Shown here: piece by piece, positions 9,655-17,829 of the stretch
Numbering within the stretch: position 1 is the stretch's first letter
How the letters are laid out: each line of letters opens with the position of its first letter
Assembly: GCF_009711125.1 (NCBI RefSeq)
Contig: NZ_WMIB01000001.1
Coordinates: 62,001 to 126,000 of the forward strand
Source of the DNA: Metabacillus mangrovi
Lineage (GTDB): Bacteria; Bacillota; Bacilli; Bacillales; Bacillaceae
DNA: 64,000 bases
Direction: 5' to 3'
The notes under the pieces: generated by a model
The model's database searches: none
What the model was told of the DNA's origin: nothing
Seen by the model: the letters and a program-made list of their open reading frames with translations, nothing else
Translations under genes and position numbers: made by a program

Positions 9655-10080
9655 TTAAAACAAAGCTTTGTACATCTGATAGTCGATCTGCTTTTCCTTC
9701 AGTCTTTTCTTCAGAAATTTATGGTCTCTTTTTGGAGTGGCCATAATGTACCCTCTTATCACGAGATCCTGAGAGATGGAAGAGGCTCTTTCAGCAAGGG
9801 CAAGCTCCCCGATTTTCCCTGCGATTCTCTCTCTGGCCACATCTCTGAAAAGTTCCGGTACGGGTGAAACGAGTTCCTCCAGCAGTTCTTTCTGCGTTTG
9901 ATCCCATAGGTGCCTCGATTTTAAAATGTAATGGTCCTGCCAATCCAAGTCGGATTTTCCGTCTTCCTTGGGGAGCCTTTTTAAAAATTTCCTGAACATA
10001 AAATATCCCCCGATTGAGAGCATGCCTGCCAGGAAAAAGACCCAAAAAAGGATAAACCATTGAAACCAGCTGTCCAGCAT
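9655..10080 (-). CDS. yneK: DUF2621 membrane protein YneK
   Basis: A 141-residue protein with one N-terminal membrane helix (about 7-28) and a soluble helical domain rich in charge (PELFRDVARERIAGKIGELAL). Position between yneJ and cotM matches B. subtilis yneK. ATG 10080 has GGGGGGAT close upstream; an in-frame start at 10104 lacks a site. Function unknown. Confidence 0.85.
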   Translation of the reverse strand: MLDSWFQWFILFWVFFLAGMLSIGGYFMFRKFLKRLPKEDGKSDLDWQDHYILKSRHLWDQTQKELLEELVSPVPELFRDVARERIAGKIGELALAERASSISQDLVIRGYIMATPKRDHKFLKKRLKEKQIDYQMYKALF

Positions 10081-10145
10081 CCCTATCCCCCCAACTGTTT
10101 CCATTTGCTCTTATTATATAGGAAAACAGGGAAGAGGTGGACTGG

Positions 10146-10304
10146 TTATTCTTCTTTTTTGCTGTTCCAGATTTTACGGATGATATGGGTCTTGTATAAC
10201 TCGAGCTTTCTCTGTTCTGTCGGGTGCCGGCTGATGCCCGCCTTCTTAAGCTCTGAAATGTACCATCCCTTCGATCCTTTATAAGCCAATTGAAAGTACC
10301 CCAT
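10146..10304 (-). CDS. DUF2639 small protein (YflJ-like)
   Basis: A 52-residue protein containing YKGSKGWYISELKKAGI ... RKLELYKTHI, the hallmark of DUF2639/YflJ, a small Bacillus protein of unknown function. ATG 10304 has only a weak purine-rich site; an alternative TTG at 10328 would add 8 residues. Confidence 0.75.
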   Translation of the reverse strand: MGYFQLAYKGSKGWYISELKKAGISRHPTEQRKLELYKTHIIRKIWNSKKEE

Positions 10305-10354
10305 TTCTTTTTTGAAAAGGATATGCAAAGGCAGGGAGAATGAGAACCGGCAAA

Positions 10355-10597
10355 TTATCCCCCTCCGGCAGGATTTACAGTTGATTGGCCGGCAGGACCT
10401 GTCTGATTCGCTCCCATTTGGCCCCCGTTCGGAGCCGCTCCCATACTTTGGCTTCCTCCGGATTGAGCCTGACTGCCTCCGTTCCCATTTTCAGCCGATT
10501 TAGAAGCACTGATCGGGCTGATCGTCCGGGTGTTTCCAAAATGAACGATGCCCCCGGAAATTTCATTGATCACCAAATTTTTGATGTATACTCCCAT
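10355..10597 (-). CDS. GerPA/GerPF-family spore germination protein
   Basis: An 80-residue protein. The N-terminal part (YIKNLVINEISGGIVHFGNT) matches the GerPA/GerPF family, coat-associated proteins that help germinants pass the spore coat. The second half is an unusual low-complexity tail rich in Gly, Gln, Ala and Asn. Sits in a run of spore genes (cotM, sspP, sspO). No other gerP genes are adjacent. Confidence 0.75.
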   Translation of the reverse strand: MGVYIKNLVINEISGGIVHFGNTRTISPISASKSAENGNGGSQAQSGGSQSMGAAPNGGQMGANQTGPAGQSTVNPAGGG

Positions 10598-10716
10598 TCC
10601 AATTATCTCCTGACTCTTTTTTATCAGGATATGTACAGGCTTCGGCTAAGGTATAAACGATTGACCGGATTGCTGCAATAAAAGTTTCCCGATGAGGTCT
10701 CGAGCTTTCACTTACA

Positions 10717-10755
10717 AATAAAAACTCCCGGAATGCAGCAGGAGCATTCCGGGAG
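10717..10755 (-). terminator. Terminator of cotM
   Basis: 12-bp perfect stem (10725-10736 with 10744-10755) followed on the minus strand by TTTTTAT. Confidence 0.9.
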
Positions 10756-10761
10756 ACTGAC

Positions 10762-11136
10762 TTACTTTCCTTCCATACCGTCCGGATGAATGGTAAATGC
10801 GGCGGGATGACCAAAAGGTTCCGTTTCTTCTTTCGAGATGGAAATCTCGAGTATGTGGCTGGAGTAAGCTGCCTGTATTTTCCGCTTTTCCAAAGTGAAC
10901 GGCAGAAAGACCTGTGCTTTCCTTCCGGCTGTTTCAACGATTAAACAGCAATCTTCTGCTGTTATCGTCATATCAGCTGGCGGACAATCACGCAGATCCG
11001 CCTCAATGTAATAGGAGCCGCTTGTTTCAAAAACATCGGTGCGTATCCCACCGGCATAGACCGCAAAAGGATCCTCCAAAAACTGATTAAGCCATCGGTC
11101 CAGATCTTCTAAACCGGATTCCCTGTGATCTCCCAT
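10762..11136 (-). CDS. cotM: Outer spore coat protein CotM (alpha-crystallin-like)
   Basis: A 124-residue member of the small heat-shock/alpha-crystallin fold. An Hsp20-like beta domain spans about 33-110 (YYIEADLRDCPPADMTITAED ... VFLPFTLEKRKIQAAYSSHILEISI). In B. subtilis CotM is an outer coat protein and lies at the same place, upstream of sspP. Own terminator follows. Confidence 0.88.
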   Translation of the reverse strand: MGDHRESGLEDLDRWLNQFLEDPFAVYAGGIRTDVFETSGSYYIEADLRDCPPADMTITAEDCCLIVETAGRKAQVFLPFTLEKRKIQAAYSSHILEISISKEETEPFGHPAAFTIHPDGMEGK

Positions 11137-11217
11137 GCAGCTGCATTCCTTTCATTCCTGTATACCATTAGAAATATTCAGTCATGGCAGCATGGTGATG
11201 ACAAAATGCCAATTGAT

Positions 11218-11364
11218 TTAAAAATCATGCCCGCTGTTATGCTTCTGTCTGGAATGATTCCGGTTTTTTACTTTTTTTGAACCGCTGAGAGGCTCCGGCT
11301 GACCGGGCTGATCTCCCTTTGGTGCATTTTTTCTGATGTCTTTGCCTGTATTTTTATTTGTCAT
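11218..11364 (-). CDS. sspP: Small acid-soluble spore protein P
   Basis: A 48-residue very basic protein translated by hand: it starts [17 protein letters not shown] and ends QKHNSGHDF, with the central [16 protein letters not shown] block of SspP. GGAGGAG stands 5 bases before the ATG. Minor SASP of the forespore. The order sspO, sspP, cotM on the minus strand is as in B. subtilis. Confidence 0.93.
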   Translation of the reverse strand: MTNKNTGKDIRKNAPKGDQPGQPEPLSGSKKVKNRNHSRQKHNSGHDF

Positions 11365-11472
11365 TTTGATCTCCTCCTTGTCCATTTAGGTTTTGCTGAC
11401 GGAAGCGATCTATTCATGCATACAATTGGCTTTGCAGGAAAAGATATGACCATTGCAAAGGAGTGAAGAGCT

Positions 11473-11739
11473 ATGCCGCACTATAAAAACAAACAGCAGT
11501 CCTTTCAGGCCGCACAGCAGGAAGCAACTGAAACCGTGACGCATTTTCAAAACATGGATCCCGCATCTCCGGATTACGGCTCCCATCTGAAGCATTTAAA
11601 AGAAGAAATCAGAGAAACAAATGCTCAAATACAAAACGCACTGGAGAACGCCTCAGAGCATCAGCGTGCCCAGCTTGAAACATTTAAGCGGGATATCAGC
11701 CGGATCGTAAAGGAAACAGGGGAAGAGGATCAGATCTGA
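11473..11739 (+). CDS. Small helical protein of unknown function
   Basis: An 88-residue, strongly helical and probably coiled-coil protein (LKEEIRETNAQIQNALENA) with no membrane segment. AAAGGAG precedes ATG 11473 and a long hairpin terminator follows. It may resemble the YtzC/DUF2524 family of small Bacillus proteins, but I cannot confirm that. It lies between sspP and sspO on the other strand; spore expression is only a guess. Confidence 0.75.
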   Translation: MPHYKNKQQSFQAAQQEATETVTHFQNMDPASPDYGSHLKHLKEEIRETNAQIQNALENASEHQRAQLETFKRDISRIVKETGEEDQI

Positions 11740-11842
11740 CCTTTCCTGACAGGACTGTAAAACCCTGTAATGGATCCTCCGTCAGATGGGGAGAAGCTGT
11801 TAGCGGGCGGAGGGTTTAAGAAAACACCTAAATAAAATACGT

Positions 11843-11902
11843 GAAATAACGGCTCTCTGGACCGGTGCAATGCCGGTCTGAGACGCCGTTATTTCTTTTT
11901 TT
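11843..11902 (+). terminator. Long two-tiered terminator hairpin
   Basis: Outer 11-bp perfect stem (11843-11853 with 11885-11895) enclosing an inner 6-bp hairpin (GACCGG/CCGGTC), followed by TTTTTTT. Larger than a usual intrinsic terminator. Confidence 0.75.
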
Positions 11903-11943
11903 ACGGAGAAACGCTAGAAAAAAGACTCTTTTATATCTTCAGG

Positions 11944-12093
11944 TTACTGGTTCTTTTTCCGTTTTTTATTGTTTTGTCTTTGCTCTGCAGTAAGGGGCTC
12001 GTTGCTGGTTTCTTCATTATAGCCTGCACCGGTGCCCTGAGCACCTGCTGCATTCATTCCTTCGATGATATGATTAGCCTTTCTTTTTGCCAT
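11944..12093 (-). CDS. sspO: Small acid-soluble spore protein O
   Basis: A 49-residue basic spore protein: [20 protein letters not shown] at the start and [16 protein letters not shown] at the end match SspO (CotK). GAGGAGGTG precedes ATG 12093; a longer frame upstream has no ribosome site. Divergent from citB, as in B. subtilis. Confidence 0.94.
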   Translation of the reverse strand: MAKRKANHIIEGMNAAGAQGTGAGYNEETSNEPLTAEQRQNNKKRKKNQ

Positions 12094-12190
12094 TGCCTGC
12101 ACCTCCTCGCCTTTAACATGTCTCAGTAATAGCGGATTATCCAAAGGATTAAATTTTCTTATTTTGGGAAAATGAAGAATAGTTAAATCT

Positions 12191-12205
12191 ATAAGGATAT
12201 CTTAT
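12191..12205. promoter_or_regulatory. CcpC-type operator of citB
   Basis: ATAA-N7-TTAT (12191-12194, 12202-12205) is the exact dyad bound by the citrate-responsive regulator CcpC at TCA genes. A further ATAA half site lies at 12214-12217, just before TTGATA (12223-12228), a possible citB -35 with TGTATT 18 bp downstream. Confidence 0.7.
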
Positions 12206-12334
12206 AATGTTCGATAACATCATTGATATTTACTTATGTATAAAGTTGTATTAATATTGAAACGTATAAGTGCAATGCAATGAACGCAAACGTTTTCGGC
12301 CTTTGCCGATCACAGCTTTAAGGGGGAGACACAC

Positions 12335-15055
12335 ATGACGGAGCAATTGACTAATCAAGATGTATTTCAGGCACGCAAAACATTCAGCCTGAATGGAAAG
12401 ACGTATAACTATTACTCTTTGAAAGCGCTTGAAGACGCAGGAATCGGTGAAGTGACTAAGCTTCCTTATTCCATTAAAGTATTGCTCGAATCTGTCCTCA
12501 GACAGGTAGATGGATTTGTTATTAAGAAAGAACACGTTGAAAACCTTGCTAAATGGGGGACGAGCGAGCAGAAGGAAATTGACGTTCCGTTCAAGCCTTC
12601 CCGCGTTATCCTTCAGGACTTTACAGGGGTCCCGGCAGTAGTGGATCTTGCATCCCTTCGTAAAGCAATGGCTGAGATGGGTGGAGATCCTGATAAAATC
12701 AACCCTGAAATCAATGTGGATCTCGTTATTGACCACTCTGTACAGGTTGATAAAGCGGGGACGGCAGATTCCCTTCAATTCAATATGGACCTTGAATTCG
12801 AACGGAATGCTGAACGGTACAAATTCCTAAGCTGGGCGAAGAAAGCGTTTGATAATTACCGTGCTGTGCCGCCTGCAACAGGAATCGTTCACCAGGTCAA
12901 CCTTGAGTATCTTGCAAACGTTGTTCATGCTGCACAGAAGGATTCTGAGCTGCTTGCCTACCCGGATTCCCTCGTCGGAACAGATTCCCATACGACGATG
13001 ATCAACGGCATCGGAGTTCTCGGATGGGGAGTAGGGGGCATTGAAGCAGAAGCTGGAATGCTCGGCCAGCCTTCCTATTTCCCTGTTCCGGAAGTAATCG
13101 GCGTCAAGCTTACCGGCAAGCTTCCACAGGGTGCTACTGCAACGGATCTGGCTCTGAAAGTTACACAAGTCCTCCGCCAGAAGGGCGTAGTCGGCAAATT
13201 TGTTGAGTTTTATGGTCCCGGGGTTCCTGAGCTTCCGCTCGCTGACCGTGCGACGATCGCGAACATGGCTCCTGAATACGGTGCAACATGCGGATTCTTC
13301 CCTGTTGATGGAGAAACATTGAACTATCTTCGTCTGACAGGCCGCGAAGAGGATCAAATTGACCTTGTTGAAGCTTATTCCAAAGAAAACGATCTTTTCT
13401 ACACGCCGGATAAAGCAGATCCAATTTTCACAGATGTCGTTGAGATTGATCTTTCCCAGATCGAAGCCAATCTTTCAGGCCCTAAACGGCCGCAGGATCT
13501 AATCCCGCTTTCTGAAATGAGAGAGACTTTCCATAAACAGCTTTCCGCTCCTTTTGGGAATCAGGGGTTCGGCCTGACAGAAGAAGATTTAAATAAACAA
13601 GTGCCTGTTAAGCTTGCAACAGGCGAAGAAGCGGTAATGAAAACCGGTGCGATTGCTATCGCGGCCATTACGAGCTGTACGAACACGTCTAATCCGTATG
13701 TATTGATCGGTGCGGGCCTTGTGGCGAAAAAAGCCGTCGAAAAAGGACTGCAGGTGCCGGCTTATGTGAAAACTTCCCTCGCACCAGGCTCGAAAGTCGT
13801 AACGGGATATCTTGATAATTCCGGATTGATGCCTTATCTTGAAAAGCTTGGCTTCAATACAGTCGGCTATGGCTGTACGACTTGCATCGGGAACTCCGGT
13901 CCTTTGGCTGAAGAAATCGAAAAAGCGGTCGCTGATGCAGACCTGCTGATCACGTCCGTGCTCTCAGGAAACCGGAACTTTGAAGGGCGTATCCACCCTC
14001 TTGTAAAAGGAAACTACCTTGCATCTCCACCGCTAGTCGTAGCTTATGCGCTGGCTGGTACGGTCGATGTGGATCTTAAAAATGATCCGATCGGAAAAGA
14101 CCAGAACGGCAGCGATGTATTCTTCCAAGATATTTGGCCGACTTCTGAGGAGATTAAAGAGGTCGTGTCAAGAACGGTGACACCGGAGCTGTTCCGTAAA
14201 GAATACAACCGCGTGTTTGACGATAATGCCCGCTGGAACGAGATTGAAACAACAGATGAGGCCCAATATGTGTGGGATGAGAATTCAACTTATATTCAGG
14301 CACCTACTTTCTTTGAAGGAATGTCTCCTGAGCCGGGAACGGTTAAGCCGCTGACAGGCCTTCGTGTAGTAGGAAAGTTCGGGGACTCTGTCACAACGGA
14401 CCACATCTCACCGGCAGGATCGATCGGAAAAGATACACCGGCTGGACGCTACCTTCAGGAAAAAGGCGTGTCGCCTAGAGATTTCAACTCCTACGGCTCC
14501 CGCCGCGGAAATCACGAAGTTATGATGCGCGGAACGTTCGCCAATATCCGGATCCGCAATCAGATTGCGCCTGGTACAGAAGGCGGTTATACCACATACT
14601 GGCCTACAGGCGAAGTTACGTCCATTTACGAGGCATGCATGAAGTATAAGCAGGATGGTACTGGTCTTGCGGTGCTTGCCGGCAAAGATTACGGCATGGG
14701 CAGCTCCCGTGACTGGGCAGCCAAAGGAACTACTTTGCTTGGAATCAAAATGGTCATTGCAGAAAGCTATGAGCGGATTCACAGAAGCAACCTTGTCCTG
14801 ATGGGTGTTCTCCCGCTGCAGTTCAAAGATGGAGACAGTGCAGAATCTCTTGGCCTGACAGGCAAAGAAGTATTCGAAGTGAGCATCGGAGAATCTGTAA
14901 AGCCGCGTGACTACGTTAAAGTGCGTGCTACAGATGAAAACGGCAGTTCACTTGAGTTCGAAGTACTCGTCCGATTTGACAGTGAAGTGGAGATCGACTA
15001 CTACCGTCACGGCGGAATCCTGCCAATGGTTCTCCGCGGCAAGCTGAAAGCATAA
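12335..15055 (+). CDS. citB: Aconitate hydratase
   Basis: TCA-cycle aconitase of 906 residues that converts citrate to isocitrate; in Bacillus it also binds RNA. The 4Fe-4S ligands are Cys448 in TSCTNTSNP and Cys514/Cys517 in [10 protein letters not shown]. The C-terminal swivel domain has [17 protein letters not shown] and [18 protein letters not shown] precedes ATG. Full length. A CcpC dyad upstream suggests induction by citrate. Confidence 0.97.
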   Translation: MTEQLTNQDVFQARKTFSLNGKTYNYYSLKALEDAGIGEVTKLPYSIKVLLESVLRQVDGFVIKKEHVENLAKWGTSEQKEIDVPFKPSRVILQDFTGVPAVVDLASLRKAMAEMGGDPDKINPEINVDLVIDHSVQVDKAGTADSLQFNMDLEFERNAERYKFLSWAKKAFDNYRAVPPATGIVHQVNLEYLANVVHAAQKDSELLAYPDSLVGTDSHTTMINGIGVLGWGVGGIEAEAGMLGQPSYFPVPEVIGVKLTGKLPQGATATDLALKVTQVLRQKGVVGKFVEFYGPGVPELPLADRATIANMAPEYGATCGFFPVDGETLNYLRLTGREEDQIDLVEAYSKENDLFYTPDKADPIFTDVVEIDLSQIEANLSGPKRPQDLIPLSEMRETFHKQLSAPFGNQGFGLTEEDLNKQVPVKLATGEEAVMKTGAIAIAAITSCTNTSNPYVLIGAGLVAKKAVEKGLQVPAYVKTSLAPGSKVVTGYLDNSGLMPYLEKLGFNTVGYGCTTCIGNSGPLAEEIEKAVADADLLITSVLSGNRNFEGRIHPLVKGNYLASPPLVVAYALAGTVDVDLKNDPIGKDQNGSDVFFQDIWPTSEEIKEVVSRTVTPELFRKEYNRVFDDNARWNEIETTDEAQYVWDENSTYIQAPTFFEGMSPEPGTVKPLTGLRVVGKFGDSVTTDHISPAGSIGKDTPAGRYLQEKGVSPRDFNSYGSRRGNHEVMMRGTFANIRIRNQIAPGTEGGYTTYWPTGEVTSIYEACMKYKQDGTGLAVLAGKDYGMGSSRDWAAKGTTLLGIKMVIAESYERIHRSNLVLMGVLPLQFKDGDSAESLGLTGKEVFEVSIGESVKPRDYVKVRATDENGSSLEFEVLVRFDSEVEIDYYRHGGILPMVLRGKLKA

Positions 15056-15066
15056 TGCAGACGGAA

Positions 15067-15093
15067 AAGGCAGCCGGAATGGCTGCCTTTTTT
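15067..15093 (+). terminator. Terminator of citB
   Basis: AAAGGCAGCC-GGAAT-GGCTGCC followed by TTTTTT. Confidence 0.92.
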
Positions 15094-15172
15094 GATGTTG
15101 TCCCTTTTTTGGTTTTTACAGTAAAATAAAAGCATATCTATATAGAGAGATGCTTTTGAAAGGGGAACAGCC

Positions 15173-15682
15173 ATGTTGAAAAGAGCAGCCGCTGTTATCA
15201 TTTTGCTTATTCTCGCTTCAGCGGCAGTCTGGCAGCTGCTGTGGCCTGAGGAACCGTCGGTGGGAGTCGAAGAAGGCAACAAAGCACCTGATTTTACTTT
15301 GCCGCTTTTAGACGGAACAACCGCCAGCCTTTCGGGGTACGAAGGGAAGAAGGTGATCGTGAACTTCTGGGCAACGTGGTGCGGGCCGTGCAGGAAAGAA
15401 ATCCCTGAATTAAAAAAGATTGCAGAGAAATATGAAGGTGATCTGGTTATTCTGGCTGTCAATTATACGGTTTCAGAAGCAAATGAAAGCACGGTTCAGA
15501 ATTTCGTCAAATCAAATGCGATGGACTTCCCTGTTTTACTGGACCGGGAGACCGATGTGTTGAGCGACTATAAAGTTTTCAGCTACCCGACCAGCTATTT
15601 TCTCGATGAAAATGGGGTTATCAAAAAAATCCACCGCGGAATCGCAGATCAGAAAACGCTTGAAGAGTTTGCCCAATCTTGA
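15173..15682 (+). CDS. yneN: Membrane-anchored thioredoxin-like protein YneN
   Basis: A 169-residue TlpA/ResA-like thiol-disulfide oxidoreductase. One N-terminal membrane helix (about 5-22) anchors a thioredoxin domain on the outer face, with the active site Cys70-Gly-Pro-Cys73 in WATWCGPC and a cis-proline at SYPTSYF. AAAGGGG precedes ATG. Position after citB as in B. subtilis; CcdA at 7.8 kb is a possible electron donor. Confidence 0.9.
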   Translation: MLKRAAAVIILLILASAAVWQLLWPEEPSVGVEEGNKAPDFTLPLLDGTTASLSGYEGKKVIVNFWATWCGPCRKEIPELKKIAEKYEGDLVILAVNYTVSEANESTVQNFVKSNAMDFPVLLDRETDVLSDYKVFSYPTSYFLDENGVIKKIHRGIADQKTLEEFAQS

Positions 15683-15749
15683 CATTCTCCGTATGAAAAG
15701 CGAAAAATCGGACAATACTGTCGCTAATACATATGGAGGTGCAGGATCC

Positions 15750-15878
15750 TTGCGAAAAATCAGGAAATTGTCATTTGACGAGCTGGTTTCCGAAAATAAG
15801 AAAGCGCTGTTGAAGGATGCCGCTTTTCTGGATAAGATTGAAGAGAGACTCGAGCAGCGCTACAAAGAAGAAAAATAA
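15750..15878 (+). CDS. FbpB-like Fur-regulated basic microprotein
   Basis: A 42-residue basic protein with pattern RKLSFDELVSENKKALL ... IEERLEQRY, which matches the FbpB/FbpC (Fur_reg_FbpB) family, small partners of the FsrA iron-sparing RNA in B. subtilis. TTG start at 15750 has GGAGGTG 8 bases upstream. The frame is open further upstream, inside yneN, but only this part has the family signature. No clear Fur box was seen upstream, so iron control is an inference from the family. Confidence 0.8.
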   Translation: MRKIRKLSFDELVSENKKALLKDAAFLDKIEERLEQRYKEEK

Positions 15879-15891
15879 ACTCATGAAAAGA

Positions 15892-15933
15892 CCTCCTCCC
15901 GGACAAAATAAGAGCCGGAAGGAGGCTTTTTTT
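15892..15933 (+). terminator. Terminator-like hairpin that contains the sspN ribosome site
   Basis: Stem 15892-15902 with 15915-15925 (one internal mismatch), then C and seven T up to 15933. The right arm is the sspN Shine-Dalgarno (GGAGG) and the sspN ATG is the next base after the T run. Confidence 0.8.
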
Positions 15934-16077
15934 ATGACCAATTCCAATAAAAAACAAAGCCAGTTCAACCCCGATCATATCGGTACGAAATCGAGAAGCT
16001 TTGGCGGCAACAAAGGGAAGCAGATGCAGGATAAATCGAACCAGCATCCTCAAGTGATCCAGACGAAGGGAGAGTAA
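15934..16077 (+). CDS. sspN: Small acid-soluble spore protein N
   Basis: A 47-residue basic spore protein, MTNSNKKQSQFNPDHIGTKS ... QVIQTKGE, matching SspN. ATG 15934 directly follows a T run; its ribosome site GGAGG lies in a hairpin arm 8 bases upstream. tlp starts 4 bases after the stop, so sspN-tlp form a forespore operon as in B. subtilis. Confidence 0.93.
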   Translation: MTNSNKKQSQFNPDHIGTKSRSFGGNKGKQMQDKSNQHPQVIQTKGE

Positions 16078-16081
16078 AACG

Positions 16082-16312
16082 ATGGGCTATAAAGCGAACC
16101 CGGACGACCGTTCCGATAATGTAGAGAAGCTGCAGGATATGGTGCAGAACACAATCGAAAACATCGAGAAATCACATGAAACGATGGGAATTGCGACAGA
16201 AGAAGAACGCAGCCTTATTGAAGAGAAAAACAAACGCCGCGAGGATTCCATCAATGCGATGAGAGCAGAAATTAAAGATGAAGCACAAGCTCGCGAGAAC
16301 GGATATAAATAA
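16082..16312 (+). CDS. tlp: Thioredoxin-like spore protein Tlp
   Basis: A 76-residue highly charged protein of the Tlp family of minor SASPs (KANPDDRSDNVEKLQDMVQNT, then EEKNKRREDSINAMR). Despite the name it has no CxxC. AAGGGAGAG within the end of sspN serves as ribosome site. Second gene of the sspN-tlp operon. Confidence 0.94.
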   Translation: MGYKANPDDRSDNVEKLQDMVQNTIENIEKSHETMGIATEEERSLIEEKNKRREDSINAMRAEIKDEAQARENGYK

Positions 16313-16320
16313 GTCCGAAT

Positions 16321-16349
16321 GGAAAAAACCGGCTCCGGCCGGTTTTTCC
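16321..16349 (+). terminator. Terminator of sspN-tlp
   Basis: AAAACCGG/CCGGTTTT stem with a short loop followed by T residues. Confidence 0.85.
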
Positions 16350-16446
16350 CATTCATGGCCGCAGCCGGTCATTTTCGCTGAGGAGCGGTACGGCCTGAAT
16401 TTCCGTGCAACAAAATCAGCATGGAAAAGGGAAACGCTTCGAGAAG

Positions 16447-16477
16447 TAAATAAACTATGTTCTAAATAAACAGTAAA
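16447..16477 (+). repeat. 31-bp dispersed element, copy 1 (upstream of yneP)
   Basis: Two direct TAAATAA blocks 16 bp apart (16447 and 16463) within a 31-bp stretch that is 29/31 identical to copy 3 at 19299. It ends 11 bp before a promoter-like TTGCCG-17-TAAAAT (16489-16517). Confidence 0.75.
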
Positions 16478-16488
16478 GACCGTGCTTT

Positions 16489-16517
16489 TTGCCGGGTGCT
16501 ATTCTGCATGATAAAAT
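16489..16517 (+). promoter_or_regulatory. Promoter of yneP-yneQ
   Basis: TTGCCG (16489-16494), 17-bp spacer, TAAAAT (16512-16517), 35 bases ahead of the yneP start. Confidence 0.6.
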
Positions 16518-16551
16518 AAAGGGCATGAACGTACAGTTAGGAGAGAACAGC

Positions 16552-16977
16552 ATGTTTACATCAAATACAGAAGTGCAGGTCCGCTATGCAGAAACAGACC
16601 AAATGGGCATCGTGTACCACGCCAATTACTTAGTCTGGATGGAGCTGGGCAGAACAAAGCTGATTGAGGACCTCGGTTTTTCATATGCGAGGATGGAGGA
16701 AGAAGGAATTCTGTCTCCTGTCACCAGTCTTACTGTGGATTATAAGAAGCCATTGAAATATGGAGAAAAAGCAACCATACATACGTGGGTCAGTGAATAT
16801 TCAGGCGTACGGGTAGTTTACGGGTATGAAATGTTTACACCCGACGGAGAACTTGCACTAAAAGCACATTCTTCGCATGTGTGCGTAAAAAAGGATTCGT
16901 TTAAGCCGATCAACATCCGCAAATACTTTCCAGACTGGGACGCTGCTTATAAAAATGCCGCTGAAAACAGGAACTGA
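16552..16977 (+). CDS. yneP: Hotdog-fold acyl-CoA thioesterase YneP
   Basis: A 141-residue 4HBT/YbgC-type thioesterase. The active-site aspartate is Asp16 in YAETDQMGIVYHANYL. Short-chain acyl-CoA hydrolysis is the family activity. ATG 16552 has TTAGGAGAG upstream; a longer frame to 16489 would run through the promoter. yneQ begins by overlapping the stop (TGATG). Confidence 0.92.
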   Translation: MFTSNTEVQVRYAETDQMGIVYHANYLVWMELGRTKLIEDLGFSYARMEEEGILSPVTSLTVDYKKPLKYGEKATIHTWVSEYSGVRVVYGYEMFTPDGELALKAHSSHVCVKKDSFKPINIRKYFPDWDAAYKNAAENRN

Positions 16978-17291
16978 TGGCTTTTGGAATCACGAAGGCC
17001 GAAATAGAAGAATGGAAAAAGAAAGTCGCCGACGGCGAGGTGGCGCTCCTGACCCATTTTTGGAAGGATGAACGTTTCCCGCACTCACATGCCGTTACGA
17101 AAGCAGGGTGCAGGGATCTAGGTAAGCTCGCAGAGTGGGGAAACCGTTTCGGCCTGGATGAAAAGTGGATTGACAGGCGCAGCAGCTATCCTCATTACGA
17201 TCTGATGGGTGCTATACAGATAAAAGTGCTCGAACATTACGGAAGAAACGACATCATCCATAAATTCAAACTCAAAAAAACCGCAGATTAA
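16977..17291 (+). CDS. yneQ: Conserved hypothetical protein YneQ
   Basis: A 104-residue soluble protein (FWKDERFPHSHAVTKAGCRDLGKLAEWGNRFGL) of unknown function, found after yneP in B. subtilis too. Translationally coupled to yneP through a TGATG overlap. Ends in a bidirectional terminator shared with yneR. Confidence 0.9.
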   Translation: MAFGITKAEIEEWKKKVADGEVALLTHFWKDERFPHSHAVTKAGCRDLGKLAEWGNRFGLDEKWIDRRSSYPHYDLMGAIQIKVLEHYGRNDIIHKFKLKKTAD

Positions 17292-17305
17292 TCTGCGGTT
17301 TTTTC
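17274..17305. terminator. Bidirectional terminator yneQ/yneR
   Basis: Palindrome 17281-17298 (CCGCAGATTAATCTGCGG) with seven A before and six T after; overlaps both gene ends. Confidence 0.92.
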
Positions 17306-17587
17306 GTAGTCAAAGACCGGTTCGTTATTGTCTTCATCAAACTTTATCAAAAGATCATTGCCGTCAAAATACCAGAGATCCTGCTCGCTTACGAAGAACT
17401 CAATCCCGCATGCTTCAGCAGAAGCACCGGCTTCCTCTTTGTTCTCCTGTACAACCCCAAGGCTAAACCCCTTTTGGATCGTGCTGGAGCCGCCGTATCT
17501 CACAAAAAACCGAACGGAGTCTCCAGCGTCAAGATGCAGTTCATCCTTATACCACTTAGCAGCGTCATCATTCATTTTAATCTTCAT
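17288..17587 (-). CDS. yneR: HesB-like protein YneR
   Basis: A 99-residue protein of the Fe-S biosynthesis (HesB/YadR) fold without the usual trio of cluster cysteines: only one Cys is seen (EACGIEFF). Motif FFVRYGGSSTIQKGFSLGV is typical of the YneR/YfhF group. ATG 17587 has AAAGGAGTG upstream. Convergent with yneQ. Confidence 0.88.
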   Translation of the reverse strand: MKIKMNDDAAKWYKDELHLDAGDSVRFFVRYGGSSTIQKGFSLGVVQENKEEAGASAEACGIEFFVSEQDLWYFDGNDLLIKFDEDNNEPVFDYEKTAD

Positions 17588-17659
17588 GCCAGCACTCCTT
17601 TCTTCCCCATCCATTATAAGCGATTTTAGAGGCGTTCAGCAAAAAATACCCTTCAAATT

Positions 17660-17690
17660 AAAATAAACATTGTGCTAAATAATCACTAAA
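17660..17690 (+). repeat. 31-bp dispersed element, copy 2 (upstream of sortase pair)
   Basis: AAAATAA and TAAATAA blocks 16 bp apart; 26/31 identical to copy 3. It ends 33 bp before the -35 box TTGACG at 17724. Confidence 0.7.
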
Positions 17691-17723
17691 GTAAAAGCGA
17701 TGTGCTCAAAAGAAGGTTATCTT

Positions 17724-17751
17724 TTGACGAAACATATAGTAATTGTATACA
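17724..17751 (+). promoter_or_regulatory. Promoter of the DUF4397-sortase operon
   Basis: TTGACG (17724-17729), 16-bp spacer, TATACA (17746-17751), about 78 bases before the first start codon. Confidence 0.6.
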
Positions 17752-17829
17752 TTTTGTATAGAAGATGTCGAAGGGAGGGCCGTCCAGGATTTATCTGCTG
17801 ACCAAATAAACTAAAGGGAGAGACAGTAC

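Noticed and set aside
16278-16469. 63-codon frame downstream of tlp
   Set aside because: It runs through the tlp terminator and element copy 1 and has no ribosome site.
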